Assembly (NCBI GenBank): GCA_902812455.1 | Contig: CADDZH010000128.1 | Location: 1-13,770 of the forward strand | DNA length: 13,770 nucleotides | Source: Chloroflexota bacterium | Lineage (GTDB): Bacteria > Chloroflexota > Ktedonobacteria > Ktedonobacterales > Ktedonobacteraceae | Reading direction: 5' to 3' | Shown: in pieces, positions 1-7,365 of the stretch | How positions within the stretch are numbered: the stretch's first letter is position 1 | Layout of the letters: every line of letters begins with the position of its first letter | The notes under the pieces: generated by a model | Told to the model about the DNA's origin: nothing | The model's input: the letters and a program-made list of their open reading frames with translations, nothing else | Databases searched by the model: none | Program-made: the position numbers and the translations under genes

Positions 1-1153
1 CGTAAAGGGTCAGAGTGAACAGTTCGTTGGTCAGATTCACCGGATTGGTGAACGAGATCAGGTAGGGCAGCAAGAAAACGATGGCCGCGAAGAGCACAAC
101 AACCGTCGTCTGGAAGACGATAGCGGCCAGGGGGACACGATTCTCGTCGAGCCTGCCCAGGCCAACCGGAATGCGCCGGTCAAGCGCGCCCACCAGCAAG
201 AAGCGCGCAAAGATGCTGTTCAGCAGCGCTGTGAGAACCAGGAAATATAACACAATGCACACAATGGCAAGGTTCCCCACAAAGCGCCCAAAGACCTGGT
301 CAATGATCGCGATGATGGCAAACGGGCCGGCAGCCGTTGCGCGCGGCCCTACCACGACGATCAGGGCCAGAGTAACGATGATGTAACTGCCCATGACAAG
401 CGCGCCGCCGCGCACCAGGTGGCGCGAAACCACCTTCTGATCAGCGATTTCCCCGCCCAGCACCATTGGGACACTGGCTCCCAGAAACGCGAGGATGACA
501 GTGCTGAACAGCACGTAATTTCCTGGCTGAATTGTGCTGGAACTGGCAAAACTTGTCGCGCTGGGGTGACCTGCCAGTAACCAGAGGGGGATTGCCAATC
601 CCAGCAGGGCTACAACACAAAGCATCAAGATTGCAGAGACGTTCACAAGGTGCTGCACAATGCTGAACCTCTGCATGGCCATAATGGCCGAAAGAATCAG
701 GATAAACACGATGAGCACGCCCTGTTCGCGCGGCTCGGCCAGCCAGTTGCTCTTGGTCGCCTGCAGGATACTCACAGCGATCGCTGCGCTTCCAACCATG
801 CCTAGAATGCCGGAGACCCAGAAGGAGACACTAGCAAAGAAAGACCAGAAATTTCCCAGCGCTTTCTGCGTCCAGTTGTAGATGGAGCCTTCATGAAAGA
901 AGATGGACCCCAGTTGAGCGGTGACGATCATGCATGGCACGAAGAAGACGAGTGCGCCAATAATCCAGTAGAGAAAGGCTGCTCCCCCCGCCCCGCTGGT
1001 GCCGACCGGGTTATTAATGAAGAACACAACCATCAGGAAGATCATCGTCATCCCGAATGTTTTCACATCCTGCGGCATGGCCTTGCGGATATACTCTTCT
1101 GAGGGAAGCTGCTGCTCTCGCTCACGTTGCTGTTGAGAAATTGTTCCGATCAT
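1..1153 (-). CDS. APC superfamily amino-acid permease, 3' end cut by window edge
   Basis: Integral membrane transporter, probably for amino acids or amines, in the cytoplasmic membrane. Reading the minus strand from ATG 1153-1151 gives 384 open codons to the left edge, so the C-terminus is missing; full APC members usually have 450-520 residues. A hydrophilic Gln/Glu-rich N-terminus of about 30 residues precedes successive hydrophobic helices. Family signs are a glycine-rich break in the first helix (NNPVGTSGAGG), the EGSIYNWTQKALG segment (the usual GG-x-Y-x-W-x5-LG region of APC proteins), a GGEIADQ segment near the sixth helix, and the SIFARFLLVGALDRRIP loop that resembles the 'SR-x2-YAMARDGxLP' region. 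An AGAGGAG Shine-Dalgarno lies 5 nt before the start. It is divergent from the cox-like operon. The family is clear; the substrate cannot be read from the sequence. Confidence 0.88.
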   Translation of the reverse strand, partial: MIGTISQQQREREQQLPSEEYIRKAMPQDVKTFGMTMIFLMVVFFINNPVGTSGAGGAAFLYWIIGALVFFVPCMIVTAQLGSIFFHEGSIYNWTQKALGNFWSFFASVSFWVSGILGMVGSAAIAVSILQATKSNWLAEPREQGVLIVFILILSAIMAMQRFSIVQHLVNVSAILMLCVVALLGLAIPLWLLAGHPSATSFASSSTIQPGNYVLFSTVILAFLGASVPMVLGGEIADQKVVSRHLVRGGALVMGSYIIVTLALIVVVGPRATAAGPFAIIAIIDQVFGRFVGNLAIVCIVLYFLVLTALLNSIFARFLLVGALDRRIPVGLGRLDENRVPLAAIVFQTTVVVLFAAIVFLLPYLISFTNPVNLTNELFTLTLY

Positions 1154-1210
1154 GGTTACTCCTCTTTACCCCCTGGGGATTACATAGACCAACTTGCATC
1201 TATCACAGGC

Positions 1211-1239
1211 AGTATAGAGCATATTTATGAGGATGAACA
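1211..1239 (-). promoter_or_regulatory. Possible promoter of the APC permease
   Basis: On the minus strand a good -10, TATACT (1216-1211), is preceded at 17 bp by a poor -35, TGTTCA (1239-1234). It would start transcription about 50 nt before the permease ATG. The -10 is convincing, the -35 weak. Confidence 0.35.
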
Positions 1240-1306
1240 TAGTATTAGTACGAAAGTAATAACCTGACCAACCTGCCCGCACAATAACAAGCTGTCCCTC
1301 CAGGAC

Positions 1307-1335
1307 TTGACAGAACTTGCATCAACCGTTACATT
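1307..1335 (+). promoter_or_regulatory. Sigma70-type promoter of the coxMSL-like operon
   Basis: A perfect -35 TTGACA (1307-1312), a 17-bp spacer and a -10 TACATT (1330-1335, 4/6) sit 70-100 bp before the coxM-like start. This would give a 5' leader of roughly 65 nt. The same TTG could be misread as a start codon giving a 34-residue N-terminal extension; it has no Shine-Dalgarno and is better explained as the -35 box. Confidence 0.6.
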
Positions 1336-1408
1336 ATTGCTTATTCCTGCTGCAAGTCTGCTAGGCCCGGCTTTTTTTATTTTATATCCTTTGGGAGGTG
1401 GTCTAGCG

Positions 1409-2287
1409 GTGAAACCACCGCAATTTCAGTACTGTGCTCCACATATGCTGGATGAGGCTCTTGCTTTGTTCGAGCAGCATCCAGAAGACACAAAAATACT
1501 AGCGGGTGGGCAAAGCCTGATCCCTCTGCTCAATATGCGCCTGGCAAACCCTGCCTACATTGTAGACATCAATCATCTCTCCGAACTCCACTACATCGAA
1601 CCGGAGGATGGCTATCTCGCGATTGGAGCTACTGTGCGCCAGAGACAGGTGGAGCGCTCATCATTCGTGCAGCAAGCCTATCCCCTGATCGTTGACGTGC
1701 TCCAACATGTTGGTCATATGCAAGTACGCAACCGCGGTACGGTCGTTGGCAGCATAGCTCACGCCGACCCTGCCGCCGAATTGCCTACTTTGCTCACCTG
1801 CCTGAACGGCGAAGTCGTGGCACAAAGTATTCACGGGGAACGTGTGCTCAAAGCTGAGGAGTTCTTTACGGGGTATCTCTCAACCAGTCTTGAACCGGAA
1901 GAGATGATTACCGAGGTGCGCTTTCCCTGGATACCACCACAGGCCGGATGGGCTTTTCTCGAATTTGCGCGCCGCGCTGGCGATTATGCGCTGGTAGGTG
2001 CTGCTGCCGTGCTTACTCCCGCCCTTGATGGTTCCTGCATGGCTGCGCACATTGCCTATCTCGGTATTGCCGGCCAGCCTGTACGCGCACGTGAAGTGGA
2101 GCAGCTTCTCGTTGGCACCGGCGTGGATGAGCAGGCTATCAACGGCGCTACTGAAATAGCGCGAACTCTTGTCAGCGACGATATGGAAGATGTCCATGCC
2201 ACAGCCGATTACCGGCGTACTCTGACCGCCGAACTGACCAGGCGGGTGCTCAAAACTGCATGGGAACGGCGCGAACGTAAGCCTTAG
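1409..2287 (+). CDS. FAD-binding medium subunit of a xanthine dehydrogenase/CO dehydrogenase family enzyme (CoxM-like)
   Basis: Flavoprotein subunit that passes electrons from the iron-sulfur subunit to an acceptor in a molybdenum hydroxylase complex. The likely start is GTG 1409, giving 292 residues, normal for the family. GGGAGGTG at 1393-1400 lies 8 nt upstream, and the reading frame further upstream overlaps a promoter. The first FAD pyrophosphate-binding motif is AGGQSL at residues 32-37. The second is TVVGS at 111-115, where the family usually has TIGGS; both sit at the positions expected from the family. RNRGTVVGSIAHADPAAELP and the EFARRAGDYALVGAAAVL stretch are also characteristic of the family. 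The next gene follows after 14 nt, so these are co-transcribed. Family and role are firm; the enzyme's substrate is not known. Confidence 0.93.
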   Translation: MKPPQFQYCAPHMLDEALALFEQHPEDTKILAGGQSLIPLLNMRLANPAYIVDINHLSELHYIEPEDGYLAIGATVRQRQVERSSFVQQAYPLIVDVLQHVGHMQVRNRGTVVGSIAHADPAAELPTLLTCLNGEVVAQSIHGERVLKAEEFFTGYLSTSLEPEEMITEVRFPWIPPQAGWAFLEFARRAGDYALVGAAAVLTPALDGSCMAAHIAYLGIAGQPVRAREVEQLLVGTGVDEQAINGATEIARTLVSDDMEDVHATADYRRTLTAELTRRVLKTAWERRERKP

Positions 2288-2301
2288 AAAGTGTATGTAA
2301 G

Positions 2302-2829
2302 ATGCAAGAGCAACAAGACGAACTCCCCGTATTCACTGAAGAAAGCCTCATCTCTGTGACCGTCAACGGCAATCACTATGAGCAGCGCGTGCCTGTGCGA
2401 ATGCTGCTCTCGGACTTTCTCCGCCATCAACTTCATCTCACCGGAACGCATGTGGGTTGTGAACATGGCGTCTGTGGTTGTTGTACAGTGCTGCTGAATG
2501 GGGAAGCAGTGCGCTCTTGCCTCATGCTGGCGGTACAGGCTGACGGTATGGCGGTCACGACCATTGAAGGCCTGGCAGGCACCAACAGCGAGCTACATCC
2601 CATTCAGCAGGCCTTTCTTGAAAAACATGGACTCCAATGCGGTTTTTGTACTCCCGGCATCATTATGTCGGTGCATGCCATGCTGCACGAGAATCCTCAT
2701 CCTACAGAAGAAGAGATTCGGCATGGTCTCTCTGGCAATCTCTGCCGCTGCACCGGCTATCAAAACATTGTCGAGGCGGTCAAGCTCGCTGCCGAGCGCC
2801 TGGCTGATGCCCAAAGGGAGGTGGGTTAA
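2302..2829 (+). CDS. [2Fe-2S] small subunit of a molybdenum hydroxylase (CoxS-like)
   Basis: Electron-transfer subunit of 175 residues carrying two [2Fe-2S] clusters, linking the molybdopterin site to FAD. The N-terminal plant-ferredoxin-type domain has C53-x4-C58-x2-C61 and C73 in GCEHGVCGCC...RSC. The C-terminal helical domain has C113-x2-C116 (CGFCTPG) and C148-x-C150 (CRCTGY). All eight cluster ligands are present. ATG 2302 is the only plausible start; it has no clear Shine-Dalgarno, so translation may be coupled to the coxM-like gene that stops 14 nt earlier. The 17 residues before ISVTVNG are slightly more than usual. The large subunit starts 4 nt after its stop. Very secure family call. 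Confidence 0.96.
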   Translation: MQEQQDELPVFTEESLISVTVNGNHYEQRVPVRMLLSDFLRHQLHLTGTHVGCEHGVCGCCTVLLNGEAVRSCLMLAVQADGMAVTTIEGLAGTNSELHPIQQAFLEKHGLQCGFCTPGIIMSVHAMLHENPHPTEEEIRHGLSGNLCRCTGYQNIVEAVKLAAERLADAQREVG

Positions 2830-2833
2830 TTCA

Positions 2834-5227
2834 ATGGCAACTCGCTGGTTTGGCGCCCCTGTACAGCGCCTTGAAGACCCCAGGCTACTACGCGGGAAGG
2901 GAACCTATGTCGATGATATCGATCTTCCCAATATGCTCCATGCCGCCGTCTTGCGCAGCCCTCATGCCCATGCTCGCATTCTGAATATCGATGCCAGCAC
3001 TGCCCGGGCGCTGCCCGGCGTGCATGTAGTGCTCACAGCTTCTGACCTCGGCGAAGTGCTCGAGCCATCTCCCCTGCTGGTGCCACATCATGCCCTCACG
3101 CAGCCGCGCACGCAGCTTCCCCTGGCGCTTCATGAGGTTCGCTACGTGGGAGAAGCCGTGGCCTTCGTTGTCGCTGATGATCGCTACATTGCCGAAGACG
3201 CGCTGGCCCTGATCGACGTTGAATACGAACCTTTGCCCGTCGTATCCAGCCTCGAAACTGCTGCCAGAGAACATGCCCCACTTGTCCATGCAGATGTTCC
3301 TGGCAACGTCGCAGCCCATCTCGTGCAGGTCGTTGGCGACCCCGATAGCGTCTTTGGCGGCGCGCCCCACGTCATTCACGAGACGTTCCGCATGGAGCGC
3401 GGCGCCGCCATGCCCATGGAAGGTCGAGGTGTGCTGGCTCGCTGGGAACCTCATGAAGGCACACTGACCTGCTGGATATCTACCCAGGCTCCTATTCCTA
3501 TACGCAATGGCCTGGCCGCCATTTTCCATCTTCCAGAACACAAGGTGCGGGTCATCGCGCCCGATGTGGGCGGCGGCTTCGGCACAAAAATCATGATGTT
3601 CTATCCTGAAGAGATTTTAACGCCCTTTGCTGCCATTCATCTCGGTAGGCCTGTGAAGTGGATTGAAGATCGCCTTGAGAATTTCGTTTCCTCCAACCAG
3701 GAGCGCGGCCAGATCCACGAAGTAGATTATGCCTTTGACGATCAGGGTATCCTTCTCGCCATACGCGACAAGTTTCTTCACGATACCGGAGCCTATACCC
3801 CCTATGGCATTATCACACCTATCATTACTGCCTGCACCCTACCTGGACCCTACCGCTTGCGCAACTACTACAGCGAATTCACCGTCCTCTATACCAACAA
3901 AGTACCAGTGAGTCCCTATCGTGGAGCAGGCCGGCCCCACGCGGTCTTTGTCATGGAGCGTATCATGGATCGCATTGCCAGGGAACTCAATCTCGATCGC
4001 GCTGAAGTGCGCTCGCGCAACTTCATCCAACCAGAAGAGTTCCCCTGGGATGTTGGCCTGGTCTACCAGGACGGTGGCCCGACAAAGTACGATAGCGGGA
4101 ATTACCAGGCCGGCCTCGACAAGCTCAAAGAGCTACTGGACTACGATCATTTCCCACAGATGCAGGCCGAGGCTCGCCAGCAGGGACGCTATCTTGGCAT
4201 CGGCATTGGCTATTACGTCGAAGGAACATCGATTGGCCCGTATGAAGGTGCATGTGTGCGTGTTGAATCAGATGGTCGTGTCTTCGCCTCCACAGGCGTG
4301 ACCTCGCAGGGCCAGGCTCACGCGACAACATTTGCCCAGATCGTGGCCGATCAGCTTGGTATAGAGCCGAAAGACGTGCTGCTCACCGAGGGAGATTCGC
4401 AGGCGTTCAACTGGGGAGTTGGCACCTTTGCCAGCCGCGCTGCTACTGTGGCCGGCTCCGCTATGTACCTCGCGGCTGCCAGAGTGCGCGAGAAAGCCAA
4501 ACAGGTTGCCGCCGAGCTTTTTGAAGCCTCGCCAGACGATATTGAGCTTGCCGGTGGCAAAGTCTTTGTGAAAGATGCTCCTCATCGTTTTCTCACATTG
4601 GGCCAGGTAGCCATTTCGGCCAACCCGCTTCGCTATTCCTATGGCGAAAATGCTCGCAAGCTTATGACCATGAGGCTGGCAGGTCCTCGCCCCGGGCCTG
4701 CACTTCCCCCTGAACGCGGCGCCCCGGGCCTCGAAGCGACCGAATACTACAGCCCTGCTCATGCCAGTTTTGCCAGCGGCGTGCATGGCGCGATAATCGA
4801 GGTTGATCCGGCTACCGGTATGGTTTCCTTCCTCAAGTATGCTGCTGTCCATGATTGCGGGCGCGTGATCAATCCGGTGATTGTGGAAGGGCAGGTTCAC
4901 GGCGGAGTTGCGCAGGGCATTGGCGGAGCTTTCTTTGAGCGACTGGTGTACAATGAAGAGGGACAGCTAATCAATGCCAGCTTTATGGATTATCTCCTGC
5001 CAACAGCAGCGGAAGTGCCACCCATTATTGTTGGGCACGTCGAAACACCTTCGCCATTAAGTCCGCTGGGCATGAAAGGCGCCGGGGAAGCAGGGGTAAT
5101 CCCTGTACCCGCGCTCTTTGCTTCGGCCATTGATGACGCGCTCTCTCCATTCGGGGTCCGGGTGCGTGAGATGCCTCTGCATCCTTGCCGCCTCTATGAA
5201 CTTCTCAAGGAAGCAAAGGGGGCATAG
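2834..5227 (+). CDS. Molybdopterin-binding large subunit of a molybdenum hydroxylase (CoxL-like, form II)
   Basis: Catalytic subunit carrying the molybdenum-molybdopterin cytosine dinucleotide site. The start is ATG 2834 (797 residues, normal length), with GGAGG at 2817-2821 inside the end of the coxS-like gene. The frame stays open a further 112 codons upstream, but that stretch is the coxS gene in another frame. The N-terminus GAPVQRLEDPRLLRGKGTY is the typical family opening. Visible motifs are GGGFGTK (246-252), PYRGAGR (about 361-367), a SQGQAHATTFAQIVADQLG cofactor segment, GTFASRAATVAGSA, and the catalytic-glutamate motif KGAGEAG with E752. In true aerobic CO dehydrogenases (form I) the active-site loop is AYxCSFR with a Cys bound to copper; here that position is glycine. 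The enzyme is therefore better called a xanthine dehydrogenase-family hydroxylase of unknown substrate. Last gene of the M-S-L operon; no maturation genes follow. Confidence 0.95.
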   Translation: MATRWFGAPVQRLEDPRLLRGKGTYVDDIDLPNMLHAAVLRSPHAHARILNIDASTARALPGVHVVLTASDLGEVLEPSPLLVPHHALTQPRTQLPLALHEVRYVGEAVAFVVADDRYIAEDALALIDVEYEPLPVVSSLETAAREHAPLVHADVPGNVAAHLVQVVGDPDSVFGGAPHVIHETFRMERGAAMPMEGRGVLARWEPHEGTLTCWISTQAPIPIRNGLAAIFHLPEHKVRVIAPDVGGGFGTKIMMFYPEEILTPFAAIHLGRPVKWIEDRLENFVSSNQERGQIHEVDYAFDDQGILLAIRDKFLHDTGAYTPYGIITPIITACTLPGPYRLRNYYSEFTVLYTNKVPVSPYRGAGRPHAVFVMERIMDRIARELNLDRAEVRSRNFIQPEEFPWDVGLVYQDGGPTKYDSGNYQAGLDKLKELLDYDHFPQMQAEARQQGRYLGIGIGYYVEGTSIGPYEGACVRVESDGRVFASTGVTSQGQAHATTFAQIVADQLGIEPKDVLLTEGDSQAFNWGVGTFASRAATVAGSAMYLAAARVREKAKQVAAELFEASPDDIELAGGKVFVKDAPHRFLTLGQVAISANPLRYSYGENARKLMTMRLAGPRPGPALPPERGAPGLEATEYYSPAHASFASGVHGAIIEVDPATGMVSFLKYAAVHDCGRVINPVIVEGQVHGGVAQGIGGAFFERLVYNEEGQLINASFMDYLLPTAAEVPPIIVGHVETPSPLSPLGMKGAGEAGVIPVPALFASAIDDALSPFGVRVREMPLHPCRLYELLKEAKGA

Positions 5228-5262
5228 GCCCATCTTTGGTATCCCCCGAATATCCTAATAAG

Positions 5263-5291
5263 TAGACAGTAATAAAGAAATGTGCCATACT
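5263..5291 (+). promoter_or_regulatory. Possible promoter of the zinc-ribbon membrane protein gene
   Basis: TAGACA (5263-5268), a 17-bp spacer and CATACT (5286-5291) preceded by TGC, so an extended -10. It lies in the 104-bp gap after the cox-like operon. Each box has mismatches to consensus. Confidence 0.35.
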
Positions 5292-5331
5292 CAGCAATAG
5301 TAATGCCGATCGCTACCTGGAGGCTTTGTCT

Positions 5332-6615
5332 ATGTCCTCGTATCCACCGTTCAGTAACGCTCCTTATCAACGCTGCCAGCGTTGCGGTAAGCCGCTTGGA
5401 CCTGGGGAGGTTCAGTGCAGCAACTGCGGCCTCGTACACATGGTGGCTCCATCAAATAGCCCTGCTATGCAGCCGTCTTCCGCTTTGCCCTGGAATAGCT
5501 CAATGCCGGTACCACAAACGCCATTCAATCCAGCTCAAGATGGCTGGCAGCCATGGAACCAGCCCCCTGCTCAATTTCCTGCGAGCAACGGGAGCCAGTT
5601 TGTGCCGGGGCTTCCCTTTGGCCCACCTGGCCAGCAAATTGCTGGCTCTGCTCAGCCTTCTAGCCCTCTAGGTGGCTTTGGCTACGATACAGCAGTGCCA
5701 CAGCAACCCTTTCCGGCAAGCACACAGGCTGCAAGTCCACATGCTTTTCAGACGGCAGGCTTTGTCCAGCCTGCTTCGCAACCCTCCTTCACAGGCAACT
5801 TACAGACAGGGAATCAGAATGCGTTTCAGTTTCAGGATGCTCAGCCTGAATTTCCTGAGTATAAGACGGGGCAGCGCAAGAGAGCTGGATACATTGCTGG
5901 TATTATTGCACTGCTGATCCTCGTTCTTGCTGCCAGCGTTGGTGGCTACATCTACGTGTCGCAATCAGCTACCTCGACAGCGAACCGCATAACTCCGGCT
6001 GGTCATCCTATGCCCGTGCCAAAAGGCACACCACTTTTTTCCGATACGTTTATGAACAACAATAATGGATGGGATCTTACCAGCAAACCAGGCCAATTTT
6101 CAGTGAAAATCGGTCATGGCTCCCTGGTCTTAGAGGATGATAACAATAAATTGCTCTGGGAAATTGTGCCCGGTGGCAGAACTTTTAATGACTTTTTCCT
6201 GACGGTTGACGCCGTGCTTTCAAAGGGAAGCCAGGATAATGGTTACGGGGTATATATACGCGGAGCTTCGAACCAGAACTATGATATTGCCAGCTATTAT
6301 CGCCTGGAGATGTATGGGGATGGCACCTACGCAGTGTTCAAAGGAACGATGGATGCTGCGGGTAACTCAAATAGCCAGAGGCTGGTCGATTATACCGCAT
6401 CTCCTCTCATTCACAAGCAAGGCCAGGTCAACCAGATAGGCATCAGCGCCAAAGGCTCAACATTGACCTTCTACGTGAATGGGCAGCTCTTAAATACCGT
6501 GATTGATAACAGCTATACAAGCGGGTCCATAGCGCTGTTTGTTTCGAATCTGCCAGGCACATCGCCAGGCGCTCAGGCCACCTTTTCCCATCTGGCCATC
6601 TATCCACCGCAATAA
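5332..6615 (+). CDS. Membrane-anchored protein: N-terminal zinc ribbon, Pro/Gln-rich linker, one TM helix, LamG-like C-terminal domain
   Basis: Function unknown. The start is ATG 5332, 8 nt after GGAGG (5319-5323); a TTG two codons earlier is too close to that site. The 427-residue product has four parts. Residues about 12-34 hold a zinc ribbon, C15-x2-C18-x10-C29-x2-C32. Residues about 35-180 are a low-complexity Pro/Gln/Ser/Ala/Phe linker. Residues about 187-210 are a strongly hydrophobic helix preceded by RKR, so the N-terminus is probably cytoplasmic. From about 235 comes a beta-rich domain opening LFSDTFMNNNNGWD and containing YGVYIRG, YRLEMYGDGTYAVFKG and LTFYVNGQLLNTVID, resembling LamG/concanavalin-like domains of secreted bacterial proteins. 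No catalytic residues are evident. It may link a cytoplasmic partner to an extracellular ligand; that is inference. Confidence 0.85.
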   Translation: MSSYPPFSNAPYQRCQRCGKPLGPGEVQCSNCGLVHMVAPSNSPAMQPSSALPWNSSMPVPQTPFNPAQDGWQPWNQPPAQFPASNGSQFVPGLPFGPPGQQIAGSAQPSSPLGGFGYDTAVPQQPFPASTQAASPHAFQTAGFVQPASQPSFTGNLQTGNQNAFQFQDAQPEFPEYKTGQRKRAGYIAGIIALLILVLAASVGGYIYVSQSATSTANRITPAGHPMPVPKGTPLFSDTFMNNNNGWDLTSKPGQFSVKIGHGSLVLEDDNNKLLWEIVPGGRTFNDFFLTVDAVLSKGSQDNGYGVYIRGASNQNYDIASYYRLEMYGDGTYAVFKGTMDAAGNSNSQRLVDYTASPLIHKQGQVNQIGISAKGSTLTFYVNGQLLNTVIDNSYTSGSIALFVSNLPGTSPGAQATFSHLAIYPPQ

Positions 6616-6662
6616 TAAGGGGAAGTTTTTGCATCAATCCGCCTGGAAAGCGGGTCGTAGCC

Positions 6663-6741
6663 GTAGGGGCGGGAGCGGCTGTGCAGGGCAGTAGGGGCGC
6701 TTGCGCCGCCCTCGTCTCTGTAAAGCCGCCCCCGCCCCTAC
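6663..6741. repeat. REP-like composite palindrome between convergent genes
   Basis: Outer arms GTAGGGGCGGGAGCGGCT (6663-6680) and its complement at 6724-6741 match at 17 of 18 positions. Inside is a second GTAGGGGC unit (6691-6698) that folds as GGCG-CTTG-CGCC (6696-6707). It lies between the stops of two convergent genes, a common place for REP-type elements. No U-tract follows the hairpin on either strand, so it is not a classical terminator, though it may block read-through or stabilise 3' ends. It shares its head and loop with the palindromes at 12446-12471 and 12505-12529. Confidence 0.75.
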
Positions 6742-6762
6742 AGGAACGATATGCTGAGAGTA

Positions 6763-6978
6763 TTAATCAGGCTTGAGCAGCCCCTCGTAATAATCTGCGC
6801 ACTCGTCGCACATAACCATAGCTACCTTCGTCACGTACTCATGCACCACCTGCTGGTGTTCATCACACACGGGCATCTTGCAGCGTGTACACGTAGCCGT
6901 CGCTTCCAGCTCGCATATGTAGCATTTCGTCGGATCCACATCCACCTTTGGCTTGAGCGGTACCTGTTCTTCAACCAT
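6763..6978 (-). CDS. Small B-box-like zinc-binding protein
   Basis: A 71-residue cytoplasmic protein of unknown function, dominated by metal ligands: C19-x2-C22-x7-C30-x2-C33-x4-C38-x2-H41-x4-H46, then C57-x2-C60. The spacing resembles a B-box-type double zinc-binding fold, though the homology is not proven from sequence alone. There is no signal peptide or membrane segment. The gene is supported by a strong AAGGAGG Shine-Dalgarno (complement of 6986-6992) 7 nt before ATG 6978. It stands alone, convergent with the upstream zinc-ribbon gene across a REP-like palindrome. With such regular ligand spacing it is very likely expressed. It could act as a protein-interaction or metal-binding module. 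Confidence 0.8.
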   Translation of the reverse strand: MVEEQVPLKPKVDVDPTKCYICELEATATCTRCKMPVCDEHQQVVHEYVTKVAMVMCDECADYYEGLLKPD

Positions 6979-7082
6979 GCTCGCTCCTCCTTAAAAACAA
7001 CATCGCCATCTACTATTTGTAATCTGGGAAAATTGCCTTGTTCGTAGTGATGAATTCAGTTCTCCATCCTTCCGGGTGAGCC

Positions 7083-7147
7083 GTAGGGGCCTCGCACGCA
7101 GTGCCCCAATTCATTGCGCCCATCACCGATTCATCGGCCCCCTCGTA
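7083..7147. repeat. Composite repeat with GTAGGGGC head and two ATTCAT-centred palindromes
   Basis: GTAGGGGCC (7083-7091) can pair its GGGGCC with GGCCCC at 7136-7141, enclosing two small palindromes with the same core: CAATTCATTG (7107-7116) and CCGATTCATCGG (7126-7137). The ATTCAT core is kept while the flanking paired bases differ. The GTAGGGGC head is shared with the element at 6663-6741. It is probably an interspersed element of the same broad class. Confidence 0.5.
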
Positions 7148-7198
7148 AATCATCCTAAAGGATAAAGACCTATGAATTCTCCTGACTAATTGCTTCTC

Positions 7199-7212
7199 AT
7201 ATGGTACCATAT
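7199..7212. promoter_or_regulatory. Perfect 14-bp palindrome, possible operator
   Basis: ATATGGTACCATAT is fully self-complementary and lies about 90 bp before the hspR -35. It is too compact to make a good RNA hairpin, so a dimeric repressor site is possible; no regulator can be named. Confidence 0.3.
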
Positions 7213-7254
7213 CGCTTCCCGTTTCATCAAAAAGAGCCAAAAAGTCTCATGAAA

Positions 7255-7270
7255 CTTCTCATACGAGAAG
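7255..7270. promoter_or_regulatory. Inverted repeat CTTCTC-N4-GAGAAG upstream of hspR
   Basis: A perfect 6-bp inverted repeat with a 4-nt centre, 30 bp before the hspR -35. A related GAGAA/TTCTC inverted repeat stands just after hspR at 7732-7749. It could be an operator or a short hairpin; no T-run follows. Confidence 0.3.
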
Positions 7271-7300
7271 CATTTCATTTATCACCTCAAATAACGTCAC

Positions 7301-7330
7301 TTGACAAAAATTGTTAATAAATTGTATGAT
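7301..7330 (+). promoter_or_regulatory. Sigma70-type promoter of hspR
   Basis: Perfect -35 TTGACA (7301-7306), 18-bp A/T-rich spacer, and -10 TATGAT (7325-7330, 5/6). The start of transcription would be near 7337, about 30 nt before the hspR ATG. Confidence 0.7.
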
Positions 7331-7365
7331 TTTAGAGGGAGCTTTAAGAAAGGAGGGATGAGCAG

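Larger units (their letters stand above)
6979..7365. other. 387-bp gene-free region between the small zinc protein and hspR
   Basis: Holds the zinc-protein ribosome binding site on the left, a composite repeat (7083-7147), a 14-bp palindrome (7199-7212), a 6-bp-stem hairpin (7255-7270) and the hspR promoter (7301-7330). A 75-codon minus-strand reading frame crosses the repeat (7013-7240). It starts with TTG, has no ribosome binding site and looks like no protein, so I do not call it. Confidence 0.6.

Noticed and set aside
1154..1408. Riboswitch in the divergent intergenic region
   Set aside because: Only promoters and ribosome sites are evident; no purine, TPP, glycine or other riboswitch core was recognised, though no covariance search could be run.
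2498..2833. 112-codon in-frame extension upstream of the large subunit
   Set aside because: It is the small-subunit gene read in another frame; ATG 2834 has a strong Shine-Dalgarno and the family-typical N-terminus.
7013..7240. 75-codon minus-strand reading frame
   Set aside because: TTG start, no Shine-Dalgarno, no recognisable protein, and its middle is made of the repeat at 7083-7147.
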